Below are positions 51,062-60,729 of a DNA stretch of 64,000 nt, piece by piece. The notes beneath the pieces are model-generated. The model did no database searches. It worked only from the letters and a program-made list of their open reading frames with translations, and had not been told where the DNA came from. This stretch comes from Aurantiochytrium sp. KH105 (lineage: Eukaryota; Sar; Bigyra; Thraustochytrida; Thraustochytriidae), in contig BGKB01000141.1 in NCBI GenBank assembly GCA_003116975.1, positions 62,001 through 126,000 on the forward strand, in the 5' to 3' direction. The position numbers and the translations under genes are program-made. Each line of letters opens with the position of its first letter. The first letter of the stretch is position 1.

Positions 51062-51934
51062 CTTTCCTCGCTGCTCCGCTCGCTCGCGCCGCGTGGGAGA
51101 GAGAGAGCCCTGCCTGCCTGCCTGCCCGAGCCTGCGCTGCGCACCTGCTGTTCGCCTGCCTGACTGACTGTCTGTCTGTCTCTCAACGACCGGCCGACCG
51201 ACCAACCGCGCTCTGCTGGCTCGCTCGGGTCGCGCTCGCGGCCCCTCTGCTCTCCGCTCCGCTGCTCCTCGCGCGGCCGGCTGGCTGGCGGGCGGGCTGG
51301 CTCGTCGCTCGCTCGCTCGCGCGGTCGCTCGTCGCTCGCTCCGGGTTTGCGGACTGGGCTGGGCTGGCGGCCGCGCGAACCGCCTCGCGGCTGCGGAAAA
51401 AGTAGTTGGCCTCGAGGATCGTTCTTCGCCGCCACCCAAACGCGGGGCGCGCCGCCGCAAGTGCAGCTGCCGGCGCGGCCCACTTGCGCGCGCGCATTGT
51501 GCACTTGCGGCGCGCGCGCGCAAGTGCGGAATGCGCCGCCTGCCCGTTGCCAACGACTCCCGCCCTCCCCCCTCCCGCCCGCGGCCGCGCGAGCCCAGCC
51601 GGCCCAGCCGCGCGCCCGCGGCCTCGGCAGCCGGCCAGGCGGCCGCGCGGGGCCTGCGCGGCGGCGGGCGCGAGCGGCCCCGCCCAGCCAGGCGGAGGCC
51701 AGCAGCGGGCGAGCGAGCGCAGGCGAGAGGCAGGCAGGCGGGAGGCGGCGGTCAGGCTGGACCGGCGCGGAGGGCAGCCGGCCGCCGAGTGGGTGGCCAC
51801 AGGGACGAGGACGCGGAGGAGGGGACGCGGAGGCGCTCTCGCCAGGCAGGCGGCGCGAGCACGCCGCGGCAGACCCGGTTGGCTGGCTGGCGGGCGGGCG
51901 GGCGGGCGGGGCGAGCAGCGGCGAGCCGAGCGCG
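51062..51934. promoter_or_regulatory. Divergent IMPDH/WKF promoter with four CACTTGCG elements
   Basis: 873 bp, very GC-rich, C/T-rich on the left and G/A-rich on the right. CACTTGCG or its complement occurs at 51456-51463, 51481-51488, 51502-51509 and 51519-51526. The last two form a perfect 9-bp dyad (GCACTTGCG / CGCAAGTGC) around a 9-nt alternating GC spacer. The right copy reads on into GGAATG, the complement of CATTCC seen at 30319. Confidence 0.6.
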
Positions 51935-52549
51935 ATGGCGGAGGCGCAGGCGTCGAAGAAGCGCAAGCGCGCCAAGCCGGAGAACCCGGGCGAAAAGGCC
52001 AAGCCGGACCGCGAGGAGAAGAGGAAGCGGCGCGAGGCCAAGATCAAGGACGACGAGGCGAGGAGGCTGGCCAACCAGGCCGCGAGGGCCGCTGCAGAGA
52101 AGCGCAAGGCCGATGCGGAAAAGAAGCGACTCCTGAAGCGCGCCAAGGCCGCCGAGGCGTACTTGTTGCAGTGGAAGAACCACCGTGACGCCTGGAAATT
52201 CTCCAAGGTGCAGCAAATCTGGATTCTGCAGCACTTGCTCGACCGCAAAGCCGTGGGGAAGTCCCTCTTTCAGACAGCCGTGCTCGACTACCTCAAGTCG
52301 ATTCAAGGCCAAGCTCTGCAGCGCGCGCGTGCAGACGCGGCCAAGATCGTTTCGGACATTGAAGCCGACGGCCAGACACTTGCCGACCGCATTGGTCGTC
52401 TTGAAAAGAAGTTCGGCGAGGCTGCCGCCGCGGATGAGGAACAGCGCGCCAAACTCGAGTACAAGGTGAAGTCTCTCCGCGCCAAGTATAAGCGCGCCAA
52501 ACAGATTGTTGCCGCAATCGACTCGGTGGCACCGCCTGCTGAATCTTGA
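51935..52549 (+). CDS. WKF-domain (C7orf50-like) protein
   Basis: 204 residues from an ATG in good context (GCGATGG). The N terminus is highly basic (KKRKRAKP, EEKRKRREAK) and could be a nuclear/nucleolar signal, followed by an Ala/Lys/Glu helix. The WKF block is AYLLQWKNHRDAWKFSKVQQ (from about residue 74) running into IWILQHLLD. The C-terminal third is predicted helical, with a terminal coiled coil of K/A repeats. Human C7orf50 and fungal relatives are nucleolar and linked to ribosome biogenesis; exact function is not known. The family assignment rests on the WKF motif, length and charge. Confidence 0.78.
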   Translation: MAEAQASKKRKRAKPENPGEKAKPDREEKRKRREAKIKDDEARRLANQAARAAAEKRKADAEKKRLLKRAKAAEAYLLQWKNHRDAWKFSKVQQIWILQHLLDRKAVGKSLFQTAVLDYLKSIQGQALQRARADAAKIVSDIEADGQTLADRIGRLEKKFGEAAAADEEQRAKLEYKVKSLRAKYKRAKQIVAAIDSVAPPAES

Positions 52550-53191
52550 TCTTTCTTTGACGTCAACAAGGCGAAGTGCTTAGTGCACTGCAGGGCACTG
52601 TAAGGGCACTGCGTTTACTGGCGATTCCATTTCATGTTCTGTTCTGTTTTCTTTTATCGGTCTCAAGGCAAGCGAGCACCCCAAACAAGAAAAGAGTTCC
52701 TTCTTCTTCTTCTTCTTCTTCTTCTTCTTCTTCTTCTTCTTCTTCTTCTGCCAAGAGAATGTGTCTGCGACGTATTAGCACACAGGCGCGCACGGAGTAG
52801 TAGGTAGCAAAACGAGCCTCAACATGCAATAAAGGGGGCCACCTTTGTCTGCAACAACAATTTTTTTTGTACTTATGATCATAAGTCATTTCCGAATGAA
52901 TGATGCAGTGTTGTACGCACGCATAAAAGACCTCGCTTCTTGAAGAAAGGTGTGCAGGTCGCGGGGAACAAGCGGGGGTTAGAAAACGAAGAGAGCTCCA
53001 AAGCAGTAAGGCGCGGCCAATAGATCGATGCCGCACAAAGACGGAGTAGATGGAAAGCGTGTTTTCTTTTTTCCTTTCTCTCTCTCTCTCCTTTTCGTGG
53101 CAAATGTTTTCTCTTGTTTTCCAGCACCCCAAACCTAGCTCACCTTGATCACGACGACGCAGAGACGGGAAGCGCCGCCACATGGTCACGT
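52550..53191. other. Convergent 3' region of the WKF gene and mitochondrial carrier
   Basis: 642 bp with a (TTC)16 tract at 52701-52749, an AATAAA word near 52828 and a TC run near 53080. No gene. Confidence 0.5.
52701..52749. repeat. (TTC)16 trinucleotide repeat
   Basis: About 16 perfect TTC units (GAA on the other strand), a polypurine/polypyrimidine tract in a 3' region. Confidence 0.95.
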
Positions 53192-54082
53192 TTAGGCCCA
53201 CTTCTTGTACATGGCGTCCTTGACCTGGAAGACGGCGCAGAAGATGGCAGCGTTGACAGGCACAGCACGCGTGAGCGAGGGAATGTAGCCCTTGAAGAAG
53301 GCCTGGACACCGCCCTCGGCGTAGGTCTTGGAAGCACAATCGAGGACGCTCTTGTAGAGACGCTTCTCCTTGACAATGTGGTCGCTCTGCATGCGCGTCT
53401 TGATGGTCTCGAGAGGGTAGAGAAGACCCCAGAACATGCCACCGGCGCAGGCGCCACCGACAAGGCCGCCGAGGAAGACCTGCTGCGGCGATGCGGGCTC
53501 GCCGGGCGTGTTCACCAGACGGAAGCCAAACTCGGAGCCGAAAAAGTAGAGACCAAAGCAAGGCACGTTGCGCAAAAGGGTCGCGCCGACGCCCTGGTAG
53601 AGGCCACCAACGCCGTGTGCCTTGGAGAGCTTGCGGGCGGCATCAAAGACGCCTTCGTACTCGCCCTCGCCGACCTGGGCCTGGAGCTTGATCTTGAGGA
53701 GATCCACGGGGGTCTCAACAATGGTGATGGGGATGGCGGCGATGGCGCCAGCGAGCCAGTACTTGTACAAGTCCGCGCCCACCTCGTTTGCGCCGGTGAG
53801 GGCCTTGGCCTGACCGTACGAGAAGAAGACTCCGGCGTTGTGGGCCATGGCGCCCAGCAGGGGTGATGCGGCGCCCTTGTAGAGGCCGCTGACGCCCTCC
53901 TTGGAAAAGGTCTTCTTGGCGCAGTCTGCCATGCCGGCAAAGGGCATCTTGCCATCGGGGCCCGGTTTCTGCGTCTGCAAGCGGACCTTGATGGTGTCCA
54001 GAGGGTGTCCGGCCACCACCTGGGCGATGCCTCCGGCCGTGCCGGAGGCGATATCAATCATCGTGTTCCTGCCGCCGCCCAT
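53192..54082 (-). CDS. Mitochondrial carrier (SLC25), carnitine/acylcarnitine or basic amino acid type
   Basis: 296 residues from the ATG at 54082 (MGGGRNTMID). Three tandem ~100-residue repeats each begin with the carrier signature: HPLDTIKVRLQ (27 onward), TPVDLLKIKLQ and YPLETIKTRMQ. Each is followed by matrix-helix glycines and G-loops (GLYKG, GLYQG, AFFKG). Six transmembrane helices are expected in the inner mitochondrial membrane. The overall pattern resembles the CAC/ORC/YMC group; substrate choice cannot be settled from motifs alone. A CACTTGCG element lies 28 bp upstream of the ATG, in the leader (54110-54117). It is divergent from the 56282 gene. Confidence 0.9.
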   Translation of the reverse strand: MGGGRNTMIDIASGTAGGIAQVVAGHPLDTIKVRLQTQKPGPDGKMPFAGMADCAKKTFSKEGVSGLYKGAASPLLGAMAHNAGVFFSYGQAKALTGANEVGADLYKYWLAGAIAAIPITIVETPVDLLKIKLQAQVGEGEYEGVFDAARKLSKAHGVGGLYQGVGATLLRNVPCFGLYFFGSEFGFRLVNTPGEPASPQQVFLGGLVGGACAGGMFWGLLYPLETIKTRMQSDHIVKEKRLYKSVLDCASKTYAEGGVQAFFKGYIPSLTRAVPVNAAIFCAVFQVKDAMYKKWA

Positions 54083-56281
54083 GGTTGCCTTTGGCTCGCT
54101 CGCTTCGCTCACTTGCGTGCTCGCCTGCTTGCTTGCTCGCTGCACGGGGCGCTTTCTCGCGCTCAAGCTCTCGCTCGGTCCGCGCGCGCGCGCCTGGACG
54201 GATGAATGGCGGTCTGCCTGCTGCTGCTGCTGGCGATCGGCGTTTGTTTTCCCTCCCGCTCTGCTCGGACTGCGATGTATGTAGCGTCACCGCCTCGCCT
54301 GCCTGCCAGGCCGGCAGCCAGGCCCTGCCAGCTATAATACACTAGCCCGCGCCGGCAGCTGTTAGTTGGTTAGCTAGTTGGTTGTAGTGAGTTAGCACAC
54401 GCCGCCAGGCACGAGCCCCGCATTGGGTGCAGCGCACTGAGCGGCAGAGTGCTGTGCGGCAGTGCAGTGCGGTGCAGGCAGGGCAATCAATGTGCAATGC
54501 CATGCGGCGCTGTGCAAGACACTGACAATTGCAGCCAAAAGTGGAGTGAAATGCAATGCAATGCAATGCAATGCAATGCAGAACAGTGCACTGCAGTGCA
54601 ATGCAATGCAATGCGCTATGCCTTTGCTACTAAAAGGCCTACTAGGCCTGCCAGTCCTGCACACAGTTGGGCAGCCAACTATGGCAAGTTGGGATGACTG
54701 GCATTGGCAATGGCGAGGGCAATGGCGAGGGCAATCAATGGGTGGTTGTTGGTTGCACCGCCAATCGCGCAGTTCCAGCAGCCAGGCAGCTTGAGGAGCC
54801 AAGGAAGGAAGCGGGTGACGGTGCGATGGACGACCTGTGAAGGGTGAGCGCCGACGCGGTGCGGAGGCGCGTGCTCGCGCGCTTGCCTATTTCTGTTCGG
54901 AGGTGTCACGACACTGACCGTGATCGCTGCAAGTTGTTGGTCAAGGAGCGGAGGACACGGAACGGCAGCAGTGAGGCCCTGGCTTGCTCGTGCACGGCTC
55001 GCTCGGCACGGGACTTTGTTTTACTCGGGCTGCTGCATCGATTTGTCTTGCTTTGCGTCGGTTTGCACTTACTTTTTATGCATCTCTGGCTCTCGACACC
55101 GGTGACGGCGAGGCAACAGAGCCTGTCTGGTCCGGCATGGTGGCAAGCAGGACCGGTTTTCGCAGTAGGCCTAGTCGTTTGCTGCTGCAGGTCGAGGTGG
55201 CATGAGTTGTCACCTTCGGTCGGCTTCGGACTACAATTTTTGTACTACTAGGCCTATACGCAGGCTACAATAAATGCTCTTTTGTAAAAATCATTCGCTC
55301 ATCACTCACGTCAGCTGGCTGAGCTCCTGCTTTTCACCAGCCACACCAAGAGCCAGCCTCTTTTGCCGCACGATGGCCAGTTCTGCTCTTGCTCGCCCGC
55401 TCGCTCGCGCGCCCACGCCGCTCATCTCGCGCCACAGCCGCCGCGCGCCGAGTCCCCCGTGCCGCCTGCACCCGCCCCGCCGGTGCACACCCTTCTGGCA
55501 AAATGGGTTGCGCAGCTAGGCGTGTGCGTGTGCAGCCCCTCCTAGTGGTAACACTACTGGGCCCTAGCCAGCTGGTCCCGATGCGCGCGCGCGTGGCGAG
55601 CGAGGGCGAGAGTCCAATTCGGCGGGCGCAGCCGACGGCGAGGCCGCGGCGCGCGTACATTCATTCATTCATTCGTTCGTTCGATCGCTCGCTCGATCGA
55701 TCGTTCATTCACGCGCTCGTCCTGGGCTGGCCCGGGGCGGCAACGCGGCCGCGGGCGCGGACGTGGCGCTGGAGCGCGCGCATTGGTGGGACGGAGTCTT
55801 TCGCCGCGAGCGCGGCGCCGGGCGAGACTTTCTTTGGCAAACTTGAAGCTGGCAGCCGCGCGAGGCCAAGCCGCGCGAGGCGAACGCAGGCAGACCCCTG
55901 TCCGAGACGAACCAACACGAGAACGACCGCTCCAGGGAGCGAGCGGACGAGCAAGTTCACGGAGTTAGGTGGTTTTCTACTCAATATAGGTGGGCGGGTG
56001 GGTTAACCAGCAGGCGGACCGTGGTCGGTGGCCAAGTCAAAAGCTGTTGGCGGGCCTGCCGGCCGGCCGACCGGCTTGGCCACCCCGAATCAGCCGCAGG
56101 GGCTGGTTGGTTCTGTTTCCTTCCTTTCGTCATAGATACTGCTCTTCTGGCAGGCAAATCAACCAAACAGCTGGTCTCCACTTCGCTCCAAAGCGTCTCA
56201 GACATTCATCGTACGACACGACAGATTATCGAGTAGAGTAGAGACATTGCCACAAACGACTGATCAGCGTCGACGCGCGCC
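54083..56281. promoter_or_regulatory. Long divergent intergenic region (carrier / 56282 gene)
   Basis: 2.2 kb with no supportable gene. The left end is C/T-rich on + (carrier leader). An (ATGCA)n tract lies at 54551-54580 and 54599-54612, with related GCAGTGC words around it. AGGCCT-containing words recur (54636, 54645, 55167, 55252). ATTC/GATC repeats lie at about 55659-55702. Confidence 0.45.
54551..54612. repeat. (ATGCA)n pentanucleotide repeat
   Basis: Six perfect ATGCA units, an interruption, then more. A related TTGCATTGC tract lies upstream of the channel gene (18086-18132). Confidence 0.9.
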
Positions 56282-58936
56282 ATGGCCACTTGCTGGGAGG
56301 AATGGCTCGACAAGGACTGGTCGCGCCTCGGCTCGTGCCAAGGCTTATGGGAGCTCTTTGTGTCAAATCCGACGCGACTCTCGCCCGCCAGCGCTGACCC
56401 GGGCGAGTGCCCGTGCGATCATCTCGTCCATTATGTCTTCGGTAAGCGCCGCACGGGACCCAAAGCTCCCGAAGACGCCATGTATTTTATCGCACTCGTA
56501 CTCTTTGACGCGCATGCTGGCCCAGACTTCGTCTCGGGTCTGAGTTCCAACGAGGCGAATATTCTGCTCGACATGCTCGTAGATCTCCTCAGTGATCTCT
56601 CGCCCGTCGTCAGGCACTGGGCTTTCAAGACGCTTTGGCGCGCCTGGAATGTCTACAAAGACTGCGTTGCAGGCTCCGCCGACATACTCTCCGAGCCCCG
56701 TTGGAAGGCCGCCGCGGCCCGATCGTGGCTCGAAGACGACAGCAAACGCAAATCCATGCGACTCGTGGCACGAAGTTTAAGCAGCGCCACCAGCGCCGCA
56801 AATGTAAGCTCGCCATCAACCACCGAGACCAAAGACACGGATCCTGGAGAAGATGCAACAGCCGCTGGAGCCATCAATCATCGGGATCTCGAAGCTCGTT
56901 CGCTGGAGATGGCATTTTGCAGCTTTGCTCTCGCATCGCTCATTGCTCTGACGAGTAAGACGCTCGACGCCAGCGGCGTGGGCCCTTCCGCCTGGGTGGC
57001 GCCTTCGGACGTGCAGGCGATTTGGGAAATTATCTTGGACCAAATTCAAGCTCCAACTCCGGAATACTTCGTCTCGGCGGATGATCACAACACAATTGCA
57101 AAAGCTGCGGCGGAGCCCTTCGGTGCCCACATTACCTCGCCTTATTTATTGCCTCCCCTTCTTGCGGGCATTGCGCTCCTGCATGAAGCCTCTGCGGAGC
57201 GCGCCATGTATTACAAAAACCTCAATCTCCTCATGCTTCAGACGCCGCGCAATCTCGATGCTCTGATAGCCACGCGGCAGTGGCACTCTTTTATCATTTT
57301 CGTTCTCACCACTACAAGTCGCGTCCCGGACCCTCCGCAACTCTCATCTGGCGCCACGAAACACCGTGATGACGTCGACACAGCCGCAACTCCAACGGAA
57401 GCAGAAAAAGAGGTCGTCACGTTCGCTCTCAATCTCGTCTCGTGCGCGTTCGCGCAAACGTTATCGCGAAAACACCAAAGCTTGGGCAAACAGCTGTACG
57501 CTTTCGCAAATCAAATGATGCAACTCGTCAAGTGGGATCAGGATGCTCGCAAGATTGTGCGCCAAGTCACGCTCAGTGTTGTGCGCCAGGTGCAAAACTC
57601 TGGATTCTGGCGCACCGAAAACGAGGCCGCTTGGGAGGCTTGTTTCGAACTTGCTCGCTTTGTCACTGCCTTTACCTTTTTTGCACCTCCTGAGCAAGAC
57701 GCACGACGACGCGCAAGTACAGATGCCGACGATGCCGCTTCCATCATGTATGCAGATCGCAGAGAGGCGCGCTGGTTTGGCTATCGGGCCCGTGCTGCGG
57801 CGTGGACGCTGGCCGCCCTCGACGGCAGCTCTGCCGCCCTGTGGGAGGGCTTGACGCCACCTGTACAGGAAACGTGGGCAGACATTGATGCTCTTCATAT
57901 TGATTCGGACTCGAATTCTGAAGATGACACGGGCTCCTTCTCCACCGATAGTGACCGCGATATTGGCCTTGTACGCATTTCTGCAGTGCCCTCTCTCGTT
58001 CGAGCGTCTCCGCGTGGGCCCAAGGCAATTTCTTCGTTCCATATGCCGCGGGCTTCAACACCGCACAGTCTTTCATCTTCAGTAAAAGCCTCGCACCGCT
58101 CCATGAAACGGACATTCTCCGTGACTTCGCCACATGTGGCTCGTCTTGAGCGACAAGGATCTGCGCATAGCGTCTTGCAACGGCGTAACAGTGGATTCTC
58201 GCGCAAGAACTCTTCGTTTGGAACCTCATATGCCCTTGATGTCGATGGCTGCCTCGACATTCTCGCTTCTGGGCTCCAAATCAAGTACGCGCCTTCCAAG
58301 GCATCCAAGGGTCCCGCACTTTCGATGGATCTATCGCTCGAGGACCCCCTCAAGCAAGGCGCCTTTGGCTTTCGGCCCGAGTCGCTTGGTCTAGAAGTCG
58401 ACGCCGACGGGCGGCCACTCGACCTCGAAGTTATTCAGGCCATGGCCGCTCTCTTTAAAGCCATGGGTCTGCATGGAGACGCGTCCGACGAGGAGACCTT
58501 GCGTGACATGCTCTTTTCGAAAAAGGAGCGCGCAAATTTCGTCCGCGCCTCCGAATTTTGCCGAGGCTTTCGTTTGCTGGAAAGCGCACTCGTGCCGACG
58601 GGCAAGGGCAGAGCGGCTACGAAACGCTCGGACGAGACCTTGCGCAAGAGCTCGGCATTTATTGCATCATTTTGCTCGCGCGATGCCCATCATCTCACCA
58701 AAAAAGCGCTGGCCAAGGACATTGCTGCTGGTCTCCGTAGAGAGCTTGGCATCAAGCAAGCTCCAAGTTCCTCGATGGTGGCGGTAGAGTTTGACACGAC
58801 ACCCTCGTCTCTTGACGATATGGAACCGGTCGTGCTTGTCCGCGATGCAAAATCTGCTGCTGCTCCGCCACGAAAGCCATCCATGGTGGGTCGTTTTATG
58901 CGTAGAAATTCTTTTTTCGCACCGAGCAGCGCTTAG
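56282..58936 (+). CDS. Uncharacterised helical (ARM/HEAT-like) protein
   Basis: 884 residues; the ATG sits in GCGCCATGG, a strong context. Not recognised as a family. The N-terminal half (1-510) is rich in amphipathic helices with leucine-rich stretches (for example LLDMLVDLLSDLSPVVRHWA and LNLLMLQTPRNLDALIATRQ), suggesting an armadillo/HEAT scaffold distantly like those in BEACH-protein N termini; no BEACH domain is present. Residues about 185-205 and 560-660 are Ser/Thr/Asp-rich linkers, with RSMKRTFSVTS, RRNSGFSRKNS and RRNSFF near the C terminus as possible AGC-kinase sites. The final 200 residues return to helical sequence. No signal peptide or membrane helix. Convergent with the PH-domain gene, 146 bp apart. 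Confidence 0.75.
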   Translation: MATCWEEWLDKDWSRLGSCQGLWELFVSNPTRLSPASADPGECPCDHLVHYVFGKRRTGPKAPEDAMYFIALVLFDAHAGPDFVSGLSSNEANILLDMLVDLLSDLSPVVRHWAFKTLWRAWNVYKDCVAGSADILSEPRWKAAAARSWLEDDSKRKSMRLVARSLSSATSAANVSSPSTTETKDTDPGEDATAAGAINHRDLEARSLEMAFCSFALASLIALTSKTLDASGVGPSAWVAPSDVQAIWEIILDQIQAPTPEYFVSADDHNTIAKAAAEPFGAHITSPYLLPPLLAGIALLHEASAERAMYYKNLNLLMLQTPRNLDALIATRQWHSFIIFVLTTTSRVPDPPQLSSGATKHRDDVDTAATPTEAEKEVVTFALNLVSCAFAQTLSRKHQSLGKQLYAFANQMMQLVKWDQDARKIVRQVTLSVVRQVQNSGFWRTENEAAWEACFELARFVTAFTFFAPPEQDARRRASTDADDAASIMYADRREARWFGYRARAAAWTLAALDGSSAALWEGLTPPVQETWADIDALHIDSDSNSEDDTGSFSTDSDRDIGLVRISAVPSLVRASPRGPKAISSFHMPRASTPHSLSSSVKASHRSMKRTFSVTSPHVARLERQGSAHSVLQRRNSGFSRKNSSFGTSYALDVDGCLDILASGLQIKYAPSKASKGPALSMDLSLEDPLKQGAFGFRPESLGLEVDADGRPLDLEVIQAMAALFKAMGLHGDASDEETLRDMLFSKKERANFVRASEFCRGFRLLESALVPTGKGRAATKRSDETLRKSSAFIASFCSRDAHHLTKKALAKDIAAGLRRELGIKQAPSSSMVAVEFDTTPSSLDDMEPVVLVRDAKSAAAPPRKPSMVGRFMRRNSFFAPSSA

Positions 58937-59082
58937 TAGGTGTAGTACTAGACAATTGTAATCTTTGCTCTTCTCCTGGTTTATTGTGTTTCTGGATTTT
59001 TTTTTCCCCGGAGGTGGGGCTATCTGCATTAGGCCTCGTTCTTTCTCTCCTTGCTTCTCGGGTGAAAGGGAATGTGTCACAA

Positions 59083-60006
59083 TCAGTGTTTTGGTCTAGG
59101 AGCGTCTCGAAGTACTGCAGAGACGCGAGCGTATCCCGCTGACCCGGAGCGGGCATGTTTGGCATGACAGGCTTCAATTTCGATGCGATCCTGCTGTTGC
59201 AGCCATCTAGCCAAGGGCGCGTGCATTTGGGCATGCGACAAAGCCGTGCGAGGCGCGAGCGAAGTCGCCCGGGCGACAAAGTGGGTATCTCCTGGAGGAA
59301 GACCCAGCTTCATGAGGAGGTATTCGGCCAAATCATCGCCGCAGCAAGAGGAAAGATCTGCGTGAACGACAAAGGCGGTTTCAGGAGCTGCGAATTGCAG
59401 GTTCTCCATGAGATAGATACGAAGCGCGGCACGCTTGACCGCTGCTACTTCGTGTTCTGGGAAATAACCTAAACTGCTCGAGAGCATCGAGCCACACGTC
59501 CATCTCGCCTTTTGCAAAAAGTTGATCCAACCACGAACGCTCCCACCAGCGTCGGCGGCGAGCTCAAAAGCATCCTCATTCGGACGGGAGGAATATGCAG
59601 GTGGAGGAAATTTGGGAGCTGCTCGAGGCCCGCGACGAAAACGTATCAGCCGGAATGCCAAAGGCTTGTCATTGCGTTTGCGGAGGCGCATCTTTTCCAC
59701 GCTTTCCTCGATCGAAGGTGTCACAAGTTCAACACGTACACATTCCTCGAGTCGAATGCGAAGTATGGTCGGTAGCTGTCGCGCTCGCTCATGCAACGGT
59801 CCGAGAGCAATTTGCGCCTCGAGCGCTTCTGCCTTGACGCACCAGAACTCGTCTTTGTCGACGACGCAGAATACCCTTTGCGTCTTGACTTTAAGCGCCC
59901 CGTTGCGTTGAAAAGCCTCGCTGCGAAGCAGCAGGTGGCCCGTGCGCCCGGGTTCGCCGCCGCTGTTGCCGCCACCGCCGTGCTCATTCTCTCCGCCCTC
60001 GTCCAT
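59083..60006 (-). CDS. PH-domain protein
   Basis: 307 residues from the ATG at 60006. Residues 20-165 look like a pleckstrin-homology fold. The first strand is GHLLLRSEAFQRNGALKVKT, then QRVFCVVDKDEFWCVKAEA, a basic strand AFRLIRFRRG, an acidic FELAADAGGSVRGWINFLQKA ending in the conserved Trp of the C-terminal helix. A Gly-rich acidic N terminus precedes it. The C-terminal ~120 residues (from about 175) are helical and unassigned. PH domains bind phosphoinositides or proteins; basic residues between strands allow lipid binding, but this is not proven. Divergent from the aminotransferase gene. Confidence 0.68.
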   Translation of the reverse strand: MDEGGENEHGGGGNSGGEPGRTGHLLLRSEAFQRNGALKVKTQRVFCVVDKDEFWCVKAEALEAQIALGPLHERARQLPTILRIRLEECVRVELVTPSIEESVEKMRLRKRNDKPLAFRLIRFRRGPRAAPKFPPPAYSSRPNEDAFELAADAGGSVRGWINFLQKARWTCGSMLSSSLGYFPEHEVAAVKRAALRIYLMENLQFAAPETAFVVHADLSSCCGDDLAEYLLMKLGLPPGDTHFVARATSLAPRTALSHAQMHAPLARWLQQQDRIEIEACHAKHARSGSAGYARVSAVLRDAPRPKH

Positions 60007-60729
60007 CTCCCCTTCCTAGGTCTTTTTGCCGCTGCCGCCGCGCTTCTTTCGCCACTTGAGAGAAGAGTTCCCGCGTTCCCAAACACTTCATTCCTATCGC
60101 ACACCTTCATCTTCCACAATGACAATCATTCATTCTGGGTTTCCGACGATCTCGTTGGCCCTTCTGACCGAGCTGCGACAGCGACGTCTCCGTCGCGGTC
60201 CTCGCCAAGAACAGATGCAGACGTAGCTGCTACCGCTGCCGAGGCCCGGTCCCCGCTCGCTGCCCTGCCCTGGAGTCGCGACCGTCGCGTCGCGCGCCGT
60301 CTGGCCGCGAGTCTCTGCCTTCCCGGGCGGCAGTTTTCAGTCGCACTATGTAAGGAGTAAGCCACGGTAGCCGCGAGGGTCGCACGGGACCAGGGCGAGG
60401 CGCGCAGTTATCAAGTGCGCGGGCCGCCGGGTCCGGTGCGGCTTGAAGCCGTATCCTGGCTTGGAGCACTGCTTGCAAGACGCCCTTGCAATGCAGGCAT
60501 ACTCCGAACGCTACGCTACGCTCCGTTGCGCTGCACTGCACCGCCTTGAACGAAGCAGCGCCCGTCGTCACCCGCCGCCGGTCGAGCGATCGTTCGTCCG
60601 CTTTGCTTCCTGCCGCGGCCGCCGTGTCTCGCGCGCGCACGAACTCGACGTCGAAGTTGCTCTCGCAGCAGCGGCGGAAAGAGGCGAGCAAGCTTGTAAG
60701 CCCAGCAGAGGACGGAGGAAAGAAGAACC
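60007..60729. promoter_or_regulatory. Divergent promoter (PH gene / aminotransferase)
   Basis: 723 bp. Purine-rich on + just before 60730 (GGAAAGAGGCGAG, GGACGGAGGAAAGAAG). No other motif is clear. Confidence 0.45.

Noticed and set aside
49553-51163. 536-codon + strand frame opposite IMPDH
   Set aside because: Antisense shadow of a strongly GC3-biased gene; A/D/V-rich with no family.
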